DNA from: Salinicola tamaricis
GTDB taxonomy: Bacteria; Pseudomonadota; Gammaproteobacteria; Pseudomonadales; Halomonadaceae
Length of the DNA stretch: 64,000 bases
Assembly: GCF_003006155.1 (NCBI RefSeq)
Contig: NZ_CP023559.1
Location: 1,674,001 to 1,738,000, forward strand
Reading direction: 5' to 3'
Shown: positions 38,561 through 48,027 of the stretch, one piece after another
Numbering within the stretch: position 1 is the stretch's first letter
How the letters are laid out: the number at the start of each line of letters is the position of its first letter
Notes under the pieces: model-generated
Seen by the model: only the letters and a program-made list of their open reading frames with translations
Database searches by the model: none
What the model was told of the DNA's origin: nothing
Position numbers and translations under genes: made by a program

Positions 38561-39952
38561 TCAATTGACGCCGACGAACAGCGCGGTATAGACGAACAGC
38601 ACCACCAGGCCGCCGATCAGCGGAATCGCGGTGCGCTTGACGATATCGATGGGCGAGCAGCCGGCGGCCTCGCTGACCGCGATGATCACCCCCGAGACCG
38701 GCGACAATGAGCGCGCGATCCCGGCGGTGAACTGCAGCGGCAGCAGCAGGGCCACCGGGCCGGCGGCCGTGGCGGCAGCGACGTTGGGCGCCAGGCCGGC
38801 GAAGGAGAAGAACGCCGCGTTGCCGGAGCCGGTGAGAATCGCGGTCACCGCCACCAGCAGACAGGTGACCAGGGTCATCCCGAACAGGCCGAAGCCCGCA
38901 CCCTGGGCGGCGCCGATCATGAAGTCGATGGCGCCGATGGCAGTGAGCCCGGCGAAGAACTCGGCACAGATGATCAGCGAGATGATCGAGGAGAACATCT
39001 GGCCCATGCCCTGGAAGAAGGTCATGAAGCCCTTGAACACCGCCTGAAGCTCGCGCCGCTTGCGCACCATCTCGCAGAACAGGCCCAGCACCGCACCGAT
39101 GATCATCGCCGTCACCACGCCGATCTCGATCTGATGGATCAGCAGCTTGCTGAAGACCAGGATCAGCGTCAGCGGCAGGATCGGCAGCAGCGCATAGAAG
39201 CCGGGCACGCGCTGGGCTTCCGTCTCGCCATCGGCGACGGCATGGGCGGTCGGATCGGGGTCGACCACGTGGCCGCTGCGACGATCGAAATACTTGGCGC
39301 TGAAATAGGTCAGCACGCAGATCACCGGCACGATGAACAGCGACGCCGGAATCTGGTACTGGGCGAAGTAGATCGCCACATCCATGTTGGCGGTATGCGC
39401 CGCCAGGTTGGCGGTGCCGGAGGCCGGCCCCAGGTCGAGCACCGAGGTCATGCCGATCATCGCGGCGGCGGAGGAGGCCTTGCTGACGCCGAGGCGCACC
39501 AGGGTGGGGTAGAGCGTGACCAGCAGCAGCATGGCCAGCCCCGCCGCGCTGGGGATGAAGATATTGAGCACCTGGCCCACCGCATAGCCGAGCGCCAGCA
39601 CCAAGTAGGGCGCACGCATCCGGGCCAGCGGCCGGGTGCCGATATTGACCATCGCCTGGGTGGCGCCGATATGGTCCATGTACTTGGCGAAGCCGCCAGC
39701 GGCCATGATGATCAGCCCCAGCCCGGCCAGGCGGTAGGACATGATCTGGTGGATGAACTCGAAGATATCGAAGCCGGCCCAGCCGCTGGTCTGGGTCTCC
39801 TTGAACAGGATCGACTGGGCGGGGAAGAACAGCGCCGTGGCGACGAACAGGGCCAGGCCGGCCAGCAGCAGCACGGTCTGCGGTTGGTATTTCTTGATGA
39901 CCAGCGTGCCGGCGAAAGCCGTTACCGCCATGGCGATGAGAAACGCGACCAT
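38561..39952 (-). CDS. DcuC-family C4-dicarboxylate transporter
   Basis: 463 aa, about 12 membrane helices, intact. Features: VIKKYQPQTVLLLAGLALFV, GGFAKYMDHIGATQAMVNIG, VLDLGPASGTANLAAHTANM and LTGSGNAAFFSFAGLAPNVA. E. coli DcuC is an anaerobic fumarate/succinate carrier; many homologues are aerobic and sit with catabolic lyases. It is the first gene of a unit with the lyase 37 bases downstream. Confidence 0.9.
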   Translation of the reverse strand: MVAFLIAMAVTAFAGTLVIKKYQPQTVLLLAGLALFVATALFFPAQSILFKETQTSGWAGFDIFEFIHQIMSYRLAGLGLIIMAAGGFAKYMDHIGATQAMVNIGTRPLARMRAPYLVLALGYAVGQVLNIFIPSAAGLAMLLLVTLYPTLVRLGVSKASSAAAMIGMTSVLDLGPASGTANLAAHTANMDVAIYFAQYQIPASLFIVPVICVLTYFSAKYFDRRSGHVVDPDPTAHAVADGETEAQRVPGFYALLPILPLTLILVFSKLLIHQIEIGVVTAMIIGAVLGLFCEMVRKRRELQAVFKGFMTFFQGMGQMFSSIISLIICAEFFAGLTAIGAIDFMIGAAQGAGFGLFGMTLVTCLLVAVTAILTGSGNAAFFSFAGLAPNVAAATAAGPVALLLPLQFTAGIARSLSPVSGVIIAVSEAAGCSPIDIVKRTAIPLIGGLVVLFVYTALFVGVN

Positions 39953-40128
39953 GATCGAATCCCTTGGTTGTTGGAGTCGACACGGTAGTCAGCGGCGACG
40001 GCGCGAGACTATTGCGTTGTTGCTATGTCCGCATTGCGTTTTTGCATGATCCTGTAAGAATTTGATTTTAAAAGTTTTTATAGATTGCTAAAAAGTGGCG
40101 TTATGGGTCGCTACGACCAAAGCACGAC

Positions 40129-40158
40129 GCCCCGCCCCCTTTGCCAAGGGGGCGGGGC
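40129..40158. terminator. Strong GC hairpin between dcuC-type gene and ohr
   Basis: Perfect 11-bp stem GCCCCGCCCCC / GGGGGCGGGGC with an 8-base loop, 53 bases past the ohr stop. There is no T-run on the minus strand, so termination of ohr is likely but not certain. The rest of 39953-40210 is AT-rich and probably holds the dcuC-type promoter. Confidence 0.55.
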
Positions 40159-40210
40159 GCAGGGATGGGCGCACCCGTGTGAGGCGAGCGTCGGCGCTGC
40201 CGACGCCGGC

Positions 40211-40639
40211 TCAGACCTCGACGTTGAGGGTGACGTCGATATTGCCGCGGGTGGCGTTGGAGTAGGGGCAGACCTGATGCGCTTTCTCGACCAGCGCTTC
40301 GGCCTGCTCGCGCGCCATGCCCGGCAGCTTCACCGTCAGCGTGGCTTCGATGCCAAAGCCGTCACCCTTGGGGCCGATGCCGACTTCACCCTGGATCTGA
40401 GTGTCGTTGGGCAGCTTGGCCTTCTCTTGCGATGCCACCAGCTTGAGCGCACCGATGAAGCAGGCGGAGTAGCCAGCGGCGAACAGCTGCTCGGGGTTGG
40501 TGCCGTCACCGCCGGCGCCGCCCAGCTCCTTGGGGGTCGACAACTTGAGGTCGATGGCACCGTCGGCGGCGGTGGCACGGCCGTCGCGGCCGCCAGTGAC
40601 GGTGGCTTCGGCGCGGTAGAGGACTTTATCGAGTGACAT
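40211..40639 (-). CDS. ohr: Ohr, organic hydroperoxide resistance protein
   Basis: 142 aa, OsmC/Ohr family thiol peroxidase. The two redox cysteines are in [17 protein letters not shown] and [18 protein letters not shown]. Starts [26 protein letters not shown] precedes the ATG. Intact. Paired with ohrR upstream; both promoters hold the same palindrome. Confidence 0.96.
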   Translation of the reverse strand: MSLDKVLYRAEATVTGGRDGRATAADGAIDLKLSTPKELGGAGGDGTNPEQLFAAGYSACFIGALKLVASQEKAKLPNDTQIQGEVGIGPKGDGFGIEATLTVKLPGMAREQAEALVEKAHQVCPYSNATRGNIDVTLNVEV

Positions 40640-40674
40640 GGAACTGCTCCTTCGGGTTAAAAATCGTCAGCAAG

Positions 40675-40693
40675 TGAATCGTGCACGATCTAT
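40675..40693 (-). promoter_or_regulatory. Probable OhrR operator before ohr
   Basis: TGAATCGTGCACGATCTAT contains the perfect 12-bp palindrome ATCGTGCACGAT. It lies about 36 bases upstream of ohr. A near-identical 19-mer in reverse orientation precedes ohrR. Confidence 0.75.
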
Positions 40694-40730
40694 TGGGATA
40701 AAAAGGGTCTGCGCCAATCGGGCAAACGCT

Positions 40731-41177
40731 TCACTGAGTGTCGAGTCGCCGACGCAGCCCATGCAGAGCGCGCAGTTCGGCGGCTTCTTCGGGCGTGCAC
40801 TGGCCCGCGCAGCCGGCGGCATGCGGGACCGACTTGGCCCGCTCCCGCAGCGCACGGCCCTGATCGGTCAAGGCGATCTCCACCTGGCGTTCATCCTGAC
40901 GCGAGCGCTGGCGCGTCACCAGGCCGGCCGCTGCCAGGCGCTTCAGCAGTGGCGTCAGCGTGGCCGAATCCAGATACAGGTGTTCGCCGATCTCCGACAC
41001 CGTCTGCCGATCCCGCTGCCATAGCACCAGCAGGGTCAGATACTGGGGGTAGGTCAGGTCGAGCTCGCGCAGCAGGCCGCGGTAGAGCTTGTTCATCGCC
41101 AGTTGCGTGGAATAGATCGCGAAGCAGAGCTGCGATTCGAGCGCCAGGGCGTTGTCGGTGTCATCGGGTGTCGTCAT
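40731..41177 (-). CDS. ohrR: OhrR, MarR-family peroxide-sensing repressor
   Basis: 148 aa. The sensing cysteine is in [20 protein letters not shown] near residue 18, followed by the tyrosines of [20 protein letters not shown]. The winged HTH is [20 protein letters not shown]. Additional cysteines in AAGCAGQC near the C-terminus may take part in disulfide formation, as in two-Cys OhrR proteins. Intact. Confidence 0.94.
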   Translation of the reverse strand: MTTPDDTDNALALESQLCFAIYSTQLAMNKLYRGLLRELDLTYPQYLTLLVLWQRDRQTVSEIGEHLYLDSATLTPLLKRLAAAGLVTRQRSRQDERQVEIALTDQGRALRERAKSVPHAAGCAGQCTPEEAAELRALHGLRRRLDTQ

Positions 41178-41186
41178 GCAGCCAAG

Positions 41187-41205
41187 ATAGATCGCGCACG
41201 ATTCA
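41187..41205 (-). promoter_or_regulatory. Probable OhrR operator before ohrR
   Basis: ATAGATCGCGCACGATTCA, the reverse complement of the ohr operator with one change (18 of 19). Located 10-28 bases upstream of the ohrR ATG, predicting autorepression. Confidence 0.72.
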
Positions 41206-41219
41206 ATCGCTAATTAGCT

Positions 41220-42221
41220 TTATCTATGGTCGCTCGAGAGGCCGCCTATGCCTTCTCGCCACTGATCCCAGGCCGGCCGTGGCCCCAGCGATTCGCGTAG
41301 ATAGTCGAGAAAGGCGCGCACCTTGCGCGTGCGCAGGCGGCGTTCGGTGGTCAGCACGTGGATATCGCGGCGGCCGGGCATCACCTCGCCGCGCCACGCC
41401 TCCAGCAGCGGCACCAGCTCCCCGCACGCAAGCGCATCGCCGATCAGCCAGGTGGGAAACAGCACCAGCCCCTGCCCCAGCAGCGCGGCGCGCAGCAGGC
41501 TTTCGGCATCGTTGCTGTAGAGATTGCCGCTGACCTCAAACGGGGTCGAGCCGCTCTGGTCCTGCGCCTGGAAATACCAGCGCTGGCGGCCCATTTCGCC
41601 CTGGTAGAGCAGGCAGTTGTGATCGCTCAGCGCCTCGGGGGTCCGGGGTTCACCGTGCGCTTCGAGATAGCTCGGTGCGGCGGCCACCACGTAGTTCATC
41701 GCTGCCAGGCGGCGCGCCACTAACGAGGAGTCGGCCAGGTCGCCGACCCGAAAGGTGATGTCCTGGCCCTCGCGCACCGGGTCGACGACCTGGTCGCTCA
41801 GCTGCAGTTCGGCGGTGATGCCTGAATGTTGGCGCTGGAAAGCATGCAGCAGCGGCACGATCTGGCGCTGGCCGAAGGCGACGGGGGCATTGATGCGCAG
41901 CACGCCGCTGGGGTCGGCGTCGGGGTAGGCCAGCGCCTCCGTGGCGAGATCGAGCCGTTCGAGAATCTCGCGGATCTCCTCGTAGTAGCGCCAGCCCGCG
42001 TCGGTGAGCGCGACGGCGCGGGTGTGCCGGTAGAGCAGCGGCTGGCCGAGCGCCTCTTCCAGCCCGCGAATCTGACGCGAGACCGAGGAGACCGCGCGGT
42101 GAAAATGCCGAGCGGCGGCGGTGAAGCTGCCGGTCGCGGCGACGCGCTCGAAGACGCGCAGGGCGTTGAGGTCCAGCGCGTCGAGAGCCAGCGCCTGCCG
42201 CGTTGTCGGTCTGTTCGTCAT
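41220..42221 (-). CDS. LysR-family regulator next to a PRISE reductase
   Basis: About 333 aa. HTH: FERVAATGSFTAAARHFHRA then VSSVSRQIRGLEEALG. The effector domain (VLRINAPVAFGQRQIVPLLH) is complete. The ATG at 42221 has GAGG nine bases upstream and is preferred over one 15 bases earlier. Divergent from the PRISE gene, its likely target. The type resembles CrgA/DmlR-like LysR proteins. Confidence 0.9.
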   Translation of the reverse strand: MTNRPTTRQALALDALDLNALRVFERVAATGSFTAAARHFHRAVSSVSRQIRGLEEALGQPLLYRHTRAVALTDAGWRYYEEIREILERLDLATEALAYPDADPSGVLRINAPVAFGQRQIVPLLHAFQRQHSGITAELQLSDQVVDPVREGQDITFRVGDLADSSLVARRLAAMNYVVAAAPSYLEAHGEPRTPEALSDHNCLLYQGEMGRQRWYFQAQDQSGSTPFEVSGNLYSNDAESLLRAALLGQGLVLFPTWLIGDALACGELVPLLEAWRGEVMPGRRDIHVLTTERRLRTRKVRAFLDYLRESLGPRPAWDQWREGIGGLSSDHR

Positions 42222-42361
42222 CGAGTTGCGCCTCATGCAATAAAGATTTGCGATGCTTTCGATTGTAGCAACGATCAGGCGCTATCAGACTGCGTTCATC
42301 GATCCGGCGCACCCCGGATCTTCCTGACTCGATTCCCTGACTGGAAAGGAGGTCATCGACC

Positions 42362-43435
42362 ATGCGTACAGGAACTGCACTCGTCGTCGGCGCGACCGGC
42401 ATCACCGGCGGCAATCTGGCGTCTTATCTGGTCGCCAGCGGCTGGACCGTCTACGGCCTGTCACGTCGTGCCACCGCGCAGAGCGGGGTGATTCCCGTCG
42501 CCGCCGACCTGCTGGACAAGCCCGCCACCGAACAGGCGCTGGCCGGCCTGCCGATCACCCACGTCTTCTACTGCACCTGGATTCGCCGCGACAACGAGCG
42601 CGCCAATGTCGAGGCCAACAGTCAGATGATGCGCAACCTGTTCGCCGCGCTCGAAGCGGCGCCGCTCGCGCATGCCTCGCTGGTCACTGGCACCAAGCAG
42701 TATCTGGGCTCGTTCGAGGCCTACGGCAGCGGGCGGATCGAGACGCCGTTTCGCGAATCCGAGCCGCGCGTCCCCGGCGATAACTTCTACTACGCGCTGG
42801 AGGACGTGCTGTTCGAGGCCGCCGAGCGCCACGGCTTCGCCTGGAACGTACATCGCCCGCATACCGTGATCGGTTATGCCCGCGGCAACGCCATGAACAT
42901 GGGCACGACACTGGCGGTCTACGCTTCGATCTGCCGCGAGACCGGGCAGCCGTTCGTCTTCCCCGGCTCCCAGACCCAGTGGAATGCGCTGACCGATATG
43001 ACCGATGCGCTGGTGCTGGCACGCCAGATGGCGTGGGCGGCGACCACGCCGGGCGCGGCCAATCAGGCCTTCAATACCGTCAATGGAGACGTGTTCCGCT
43101 GGCGCCGGATGTGGCGCGAAATCGGCGAGTATTTTGGTCTAGACAGTCAGGGGCCCGAAGCCTCGGACGATCCGGCGTCGATGCAGCCGCTGGAGAAGCA
43201 GATGGCCGGTGCCGAATCGACCTGGCGCGAGATCGCCGCGAAGCACGATCTGGTCGAGCCGGACGTCGCCAAGCTCGCCTCCTGGTGGCACACCGATGCC
43301 GATCTTGGCCGCGACCAGGAGTGCGTCAACGACACCACCAAGTCGCGGGACTTCGGCTTCGACCACTTCCGCGAGACGCGCAGCGCCTTCTTCGACCTGT
43401 TCGATCGCCTGCGCGCCGAGAAGATCATTCCCTGA
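42362..43435 (+). CDS. PRISE-type NAD(P)-dependent reductase (SDR superfamily)
   Basis: 357 aa. Nucleotide-binding VVGATGITGGNLASYLVASG. The catalytic lysine is in SLVTGTKQYLGSFEAYGSG and the tyrosine in DNFYYALEDVLFEAAERHGF, with NVHRPHTVIGYARGNAMNMG following. This set is typical of progesterone-5-beta-reductase/iridoid-synthase-like enzymes that reduce activated enones. AAGGAGG precedes the ATG. Followed by a bidirectional terminator. The substrate in bacteria is not known. Confidence 0.88.
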   Translation: MRTGTALVVGATGITGGNLASYLVASGWTVYGLSRRATAQSGVIPVAADLLDKPATEQALAGLPITHVFYCTWIRRDNERANVEANSQMMRNLFAALEAAPLAHASLVTGTKQYLGSFEAYGSGRIETPFRESEPRVPGDNFYYALEDVLFEAAERHGFAWNVHRPHTVIGYARGNAMNMGTTLAVYASICRETGQPFVFPGSQTQWNALTDMTDALVLARQMAWAATTPGAANQAFNTVNGDVFRWRRMWREIGEYFGLDSQGPEASDDPASMQPLEKQMAGAESTWREIAAKHDLVEPDVAKLASWWHTDADLGRDQECVNDTTKSRDFGFDHFRETRSAFFDLFDRLRAEKIIP

Positions 43436-43476
43436 TCGATCCAGCTGACCGATGTGGCCCGATTGGCTATAGAAAA

Positions 43477-43506
43477 GAAAACCGGCGCCTTCTCGGCGCC
43501 GGTTTT
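43477..43506. terminator. Bidirectional terminator
   Basis: Perfect stem GAAAACCGGCGCC (43477-43489) with GGCGCCGGTTTTC (43494-43506... allowing a short loop), giving T-rich flanks on both strands. It lies between the convergent PRISE reductase and IMPase genes. Confidence 0.9.
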
Positions 43507-43541
43507 CGTCGTCATGGATAGTTAAAACGCGCAGGCACTTT

Positions 43542-44381
43542 TTAGCCCAGAAAGCTGAACTTCTCGCGCAACTGCTCCCAATGCGCCCGCGAGCTGGCCG
43601 CCAGCACCGTGCCCTGATGAATCGTCGGCTGGTAGGGCGTGCCATCGAGCAGCGCCGAATAGCCACCGGCCTCGGCGTGGATCATCAGGCCCGCGGCGTG
43701 ATCCCACGGCATCAGCTTGCCGGTGAGCATGAAGTCGACGAAGCCGAACGCCATGGTGCGGTACTCGTGGCAGGCGCAGCCGAACGCCATCATGCGCTGG
43801 AAGTCGGGGAAGGTCGCCGCCAGCTGATACTGCTGCGGCTTGGGGAACAGCCGGATCGAGGTCGAGCCGACCATCTCGTCGAACTTGTCGGTATTCGACA
43901 CCTGCAGCCGGCGCTGGGTGCCGTCGGGGCGGCCGAACCAGGCGCCCTCGCCGTGGCGCGCGACGATCCAGTCGTCCGCCATGGGGTCGTAGAGCAGCCC
44001 GAAGATCGTCTCGCCGAAGCTGGTGGCGGCCAGGATCACGCCGAACTGGTTGAGCCCGCGGGCGAAGTTCCAGGTGCCATCGACCGGGTCGATGATCAGG
44101 GCCAACTCGGCGCCGGCGATATCGCCGAGGCTGGCGCTGCCGTCGGCCACCGCCTCCTCGCCGATCACCGTCGCCGCCGGCAGCAGCTCGCGAATCGCTG
44201 TCGTCATCATGCGCTCGGCGCCCTGATCGGCATCGGTGACCAGATCGTCCGGTGCGCTCTTCGCGCGGATCGCCGCCTCCGACAGGTTGCGAAAGCGCGG
44301 CAGAATCTCGGTCCTGGCGGCATCGCGCACGATCTCGATCAGCTGCTGCTGTTGCTCGAGGCTGATGGCTCTGGCGGGCAT
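43542..44381 (-). CDS. Inositol monophosphatase family phosphatase
   Basis: 279 aa, Li-sensitive Mg-dependent fold. Metal residues are in ATVIGEEAVADG, LALIIDPVDGTWNFARGL and LMPWDHAAGLMIHAEAGGYS. Intact. It could hydrolyse inositol phosphate, histidinol phosphate or PAP; the neighbourhood does not decide. Confidence 0.9.
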   Translation of the reverse strand: MPARAISLEQQQQLIEIVRDAARTEILPRFRNLSEAAIRAKSAPDDLVTDADQGAERMMTTAIRELLPAATVIGEEAVADGSASLGDIAGAELALIIDPVDGTWNFARGLNQFGVILAATSFGETIFGLLYDPMADDWIVARHGEGAWFGRPDGTQRRLQVSNTDKFDEMVGSTSIRLFPKPQQYQLAATFPDFQRMMAFGCACHEYRTMAFGFVDFMLTGKLMPWDHAAGLMIHAEAGGYSALLDGTPYQPTIHQGTVLAASSRAHWEQLREKFSFLG

Positions 44382-44681
44382 ACGAATCTCCTGGGCGGTG
44401 GGGGAAGCCCCTGGGTATCCGATTCCGGCGTGGTTGACGCCTCTCTGGCGGCAGGGGCTGTTTGTGGTGTATGCACCATGAATGCGGGGCAGTTACGCCC
44501 GTCGGGAGGTGCTGTGTTATGGCTCTAAAGAATATTAGAAATTTCGGTTTTCTAGTGCCGATATGCGTTGATTCTGACGGCTTTTGTCAGCGTTTTGGCG
44601 GATAGAGTGGCGCCGGTCGGCATCTCCCCTACACTGAGGTAGGCATACATCATAACGACAGCGAACAGGGAGACAACGACC
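44382..44681. other. 300-bp gap upstream of the ATP-grasp gene
   Basis: No gene. It has an AT-rich part (44515-44560) and a small hairpin CTGAC-GGCTTTT-GTCAG near 44574. AGGGAG lies before the ATP-grasp ATG. The promoter of the ATP-grasp/unknown pair and that of the IMPase probably lie here. Confidence 0.5.
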
Positions 44682-45904
44682 ATGGAAAAGAATCCCGACA
44701 AGGGCTACATCGCGCTGCTCGGCTGGAGCCTGGGCGCGGTGGAGGCTGCCGCGGCCTTCGACCGTCGCTACGTCGTGGTCGCCCCGGAGTGGGCTGAAGA
44801 GTACTGCCGCCAGCACGAGATTCCCTACCTGCCGTGGAATTTCGAACGTCTCAACGACCGTTCGATGGAGATCGCCGAGACCCTGCGCGACATGGGCGTG
44901 GACGCGGCGGTGCCGCTGTTCGAGGAGACGGTGGAGTGGGCCGGCGCGATCAACTCGGTGCTGATGCAGAATCCGCGCCTGCACGGCCAGGCGGTGCTGT
45001 TCCGTGACAAGGCGCTGATGAAACGCCGCGCGCAGTTGGGCGGCATCCGCGTGGGCATCTTCGAAGAGGCGCACGAGAAAAGCGATGTGGTGCGCTTCTT
45101 CAAGCGCGTCAATCAGACGCTGCTCAAGCTCGACGGCGACCCCGAGGATCCGATCCACCTCAAGGCCTTCGACAAGGCCGGCTGCCTCGGGCATCGGGTG
45201 ATCCGCACCTACGAAGAGATCGACGCCATCCCCGAGAGCGAGTACCCGCTGCTGATGGAGAGCCATCTGGACGGTTGGGAGTTCGCCGTCGAGGCCTGGG
45301 TGTGGGACGGCAAGATCCAGTTCCTCAACATCTCCGAATACGTCACCCTCGGCTACTCGGTCTTCGTGCCGGCGACCCCGGAGCTGGAGCAGTACCGCGA
45401 GCAGATCACGCGCCAGATCGAGCTGCTGATCAAGACCTTCGACATCCAGTTCGGCCAGATCCACCCGGAGTACTTCGTCACCAGCGACGGCACCATGTAC
45501 TTCGGCGAAGTCGCTTACCGTCCGCCGGGGTTCAAGGCGTTCGAGCTGATCGAGCGCGCTTACGGCTTCAACGCCTATCAGGCGTCGATGCTGGTGTTCG
45601 ACCCCAAGGCCACCGCAGAAGAGGTCGCCGCCTTCTTCCCCGAGCCGGTTACCGGCGCCAAAGGGCACGCCGGTTGCTTCGGCGTCTACCCGCGGCGGCG
45701 TGTTGTCAGCCGTCTGGAGATCCCGGAAGAGACCGAGCAGCACCCCTATTTCGACTACCACGAACTCAGCGCACCGCTGGAAGCGACCGTGACCAAGCGC
45801 ACGGCTTTCGGCACCCACTGGGGGCTTTTGTTCTTCTTCGGCGAAGACCCGCACACGCTACGCGACCTGCTCAAACATCGGAGTCGCTTGATTTCTACGT
45901 CTGA
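44682..45904 (+). CDS. ATP-grasp ligase-like protein of unknown substrate (frameshifted at the end)
   Basis: About 407 aa. N-terminal pre-grasp domain (YIALLGWSLGAVEAAAAFDR, AAVPLFEETVEWAGAINSVL). The central ATP-binding part has FRDKALMKRRAQLGGIRVGI, then LKAFDKAGCLGHRVI and LLMESHLDGWEFAVEAWVWD. The metal/acid site is FGQIHPEYFVTSDGTMYFGE followed by VAYRPPGFKAFELIER. Such enzymes join a carboxylate to an amine or thiol by an acyl-phosphate. The C-terminus reads LLKHRESLDFYV and stops at 45904 only after restoring one G near 45880; without it the frame runs on into the next gene. Not a carbamoyl-phosphate or purine enzyme by sequence. Confidence 0.8.
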
Positions 45905-45962
45905 TCCGCGACAGTGGCAGAGTCTTTTCGGATTCGCCCATCGTGGCGGGGAGTGTCAGCGC

Positions 45963-47957
45963 ATGTCGTCAGATAACGAGCTGCCGGTCAGCGAGCAGCG
46001 CCTGGATGCGCTGCTGCAACAGCTCGAGGCGGCACTCGCCGCGCTCGAGTCGGCGCCCAGTTTTTCCCGCCCCGGCCGTGCCGGGCGGGTCTTCGATCTG
46101 GCGCGGCGTATCCTGCTCGAGCCAGGTGGCTGTGCGGCGCTGGAGCAGCGCGCCCAGGCGATCGAGCAGGCGGGGACCTTCGCCGACTCCGACTGGGCCG
46201 AACCGCAGCGGCTGCAGCCGGCGCTGACCCCAGCGTCGCTCGGCAGCCCTCAGGCCGAGACGGTGGTGATCGAAGCGCTCAGCGAACTGCGGCTGCTGGC
46301 AGTGGCGCGCGGCGACTACGTGCATCCGTTGATCTCCGCCGAGCAGGCGCACAATCATCTGACCCAGGTACTGGCGCTCAATCTGTCGCGTATCTTCGCC
46401 TTCTCCGGCGAGGCCGAGCGCGAGACCCAGGGGCGTCTGGCCGAGGTACCGCGGGCGCTATTACGCTATCTCGCCGAGCGCATCGGCTACGAGTTCATCG
46501 TCGAGACCATGATCGACGAGATCTGGCGGCTGCTCGGCCAGCGCCCGCTGATGGTCGCCCCGGTGCGCCGGATGATCGATCAGATGGCGCTGTGCCAGGC
46601 CAATCCGGAGATCGATCTCGGCACCAGCGGTCAGGGCGCGGCGCGTCTGGTCAGCAGCTCTATGGGCCGACTCAGGGCTGCCGCGAGGACCCTGGTATCG
46701 AGGCCTATGCCGGCCGGCTCGCGGGGATGGACACCGCGGCGCTGCAACAGGAAGCCACCGGCATGGCGCGGGCGATGCACGACACCGGCCTGGTCTCGCC
46801 TTATCACCCGGTACTGCTGCGCTATCTGCTCGATCACGGCGATCACCTGATCAGCGAGGCGCTGGGGCTCTCGACCACCGGGCGCGACTGTCTGCTCTGC
46901 TATCACCAGTTGATCCGTGCCCTGATCGATGCGGTGGCGCACCCGGCTACTGCCCAGGGCGTCTACGGGCTGGCGCTGCTGCTCGAACGCGGGATTCTCT
47001 ACCAGCCGCCGTTGGCGCCGGCGCTATGGCGTCAGCTCGGCCTGCTGCTGAGCGACAACGCCCGCCAGCGTCTGCGCCTGGCCTACGGTGACGCCACCAC
47101 GCCCGAAGCCCGGCTGGTGGAGGGCGTGCTGTGCATGCTCGGCCTGCCGCTGGGCGTGGGACAGGGCAACAACCCCACCTGCCAATCGGCACGGGCACTG
47201 TCGATGTGGGCCTACAACGACCCGGACTATCTGTTGCAGATGGTGACCTGGGCGGCCCGCGACGACGAGATCGTGATGCACTTCGAAGGCCAGCCGATCT
47301 CATCGAATACCAGTGGCGCCGGGCTCGCCAGCGCGGCATGACGCTGGATCTCGATCCGGTCTCGCTGCTGGTGGTGCCGCACCTGGACCGTATCTATGCC
47401 GAAATGGGGCGGCTGTGCATCGGCCGCGAGGGCGACCCGCACCGCTGGGTCAATCCGGAGTTCCACGGTTGGTGGGCCGGGCGCGGCTTCCATATCAGCG
47501 TGGACATCGCCAGCGGACGGATCGACGACCCCGAGACCTTCTATCGCCACTTCTACGCCGCCTACCATCCGCTCTACAACGGCAACCAGCCGTTGGTGCA
47601 TCCGCAGCCGGCGGGGATCGCGGTGACCGACAGCGCCGCGCGCTTCATCGGCTGGCATGCGATCACCATTCTGCGGGCGGCGATCGGCCCCGACGAGGGC
47701 ATGCGCGTCTACTTCTTCAACCCCAACAACGATAGCGGCCAGGACTGGGCGACGGCGTGCAGGTCAGCACCGACGGCAACGGCGAGCGCTTCGGCGAGGC
47801 CTCGCTGCCGTTCGCCCAGTTCGCCTCGCGGCTCTATATCTTCCACCTCGACCCCCAAGAAGAGGGCGCCCCGGCCCATGTCTCCGCCGACGAGCTGGGC
47901 GAAGTGATGGGCTACCTGCGGCGTAGCTGGGGTGCCGAGCGTCTGGCCTCGGCCTGA
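45963..47957 (+). CDS. Unrecognised protein of about 660 aa paired with the ATP-grasp enzyme (frameshifted)
   Basis: Starts MSSDNELPVSEQRLDALLQQ, 58 bases after the ATP-grasp stop. Three frame changes (about 46670, 47300, 47750) rebuild the chain to a stop at 47957. No signal peptide or membrane helix. The first half is helical. The central part has GQGNNPTCQSARALSMWAYN with a Cys after a Gly/Asn-rich turn. The last third is rich in Trp, His and Asn: VNPEFHGWWAGRGFHISVDI, RFIGWHAITILRAAIGPDEG, VYFFNPNNDSGQDWG, and a beta-rich end (ASLPFAQFASRLYIFHLDPQ). The conserved-looking Cys, His, Asn and Asp suggest a papain-like or transglutaminase-like enzyme, but I do not recognise the family. Cotranscription with the ligase points to a shared pathway. 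Confidence 0.72.
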
Positions 47958-48027
47958 GCTAAGGCCATCATCAGACCCTGGGCCATAACCAGAGCCTGGA
48001 CCCGGCGCGTTGGCACCGGGGCGGGGC

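Noticed and set aside
40129..40158. Certain Rho-independent terminator for ohr
   Set aside because: The stem is excellent but no T-run follows on either strand, so it is listed only with moderate confidence.
44682..46850. A single long fused protein joining the ATP-grasp enzyme to the following gene
   Set aside because: The natural C-terminus of the ATP-grasp protein (RESLDFYV and stop at 45904) appears in the next frame after restoring one G, and a good ATG for the second gene lies at 45963. The fusion is a frameshift artefact.
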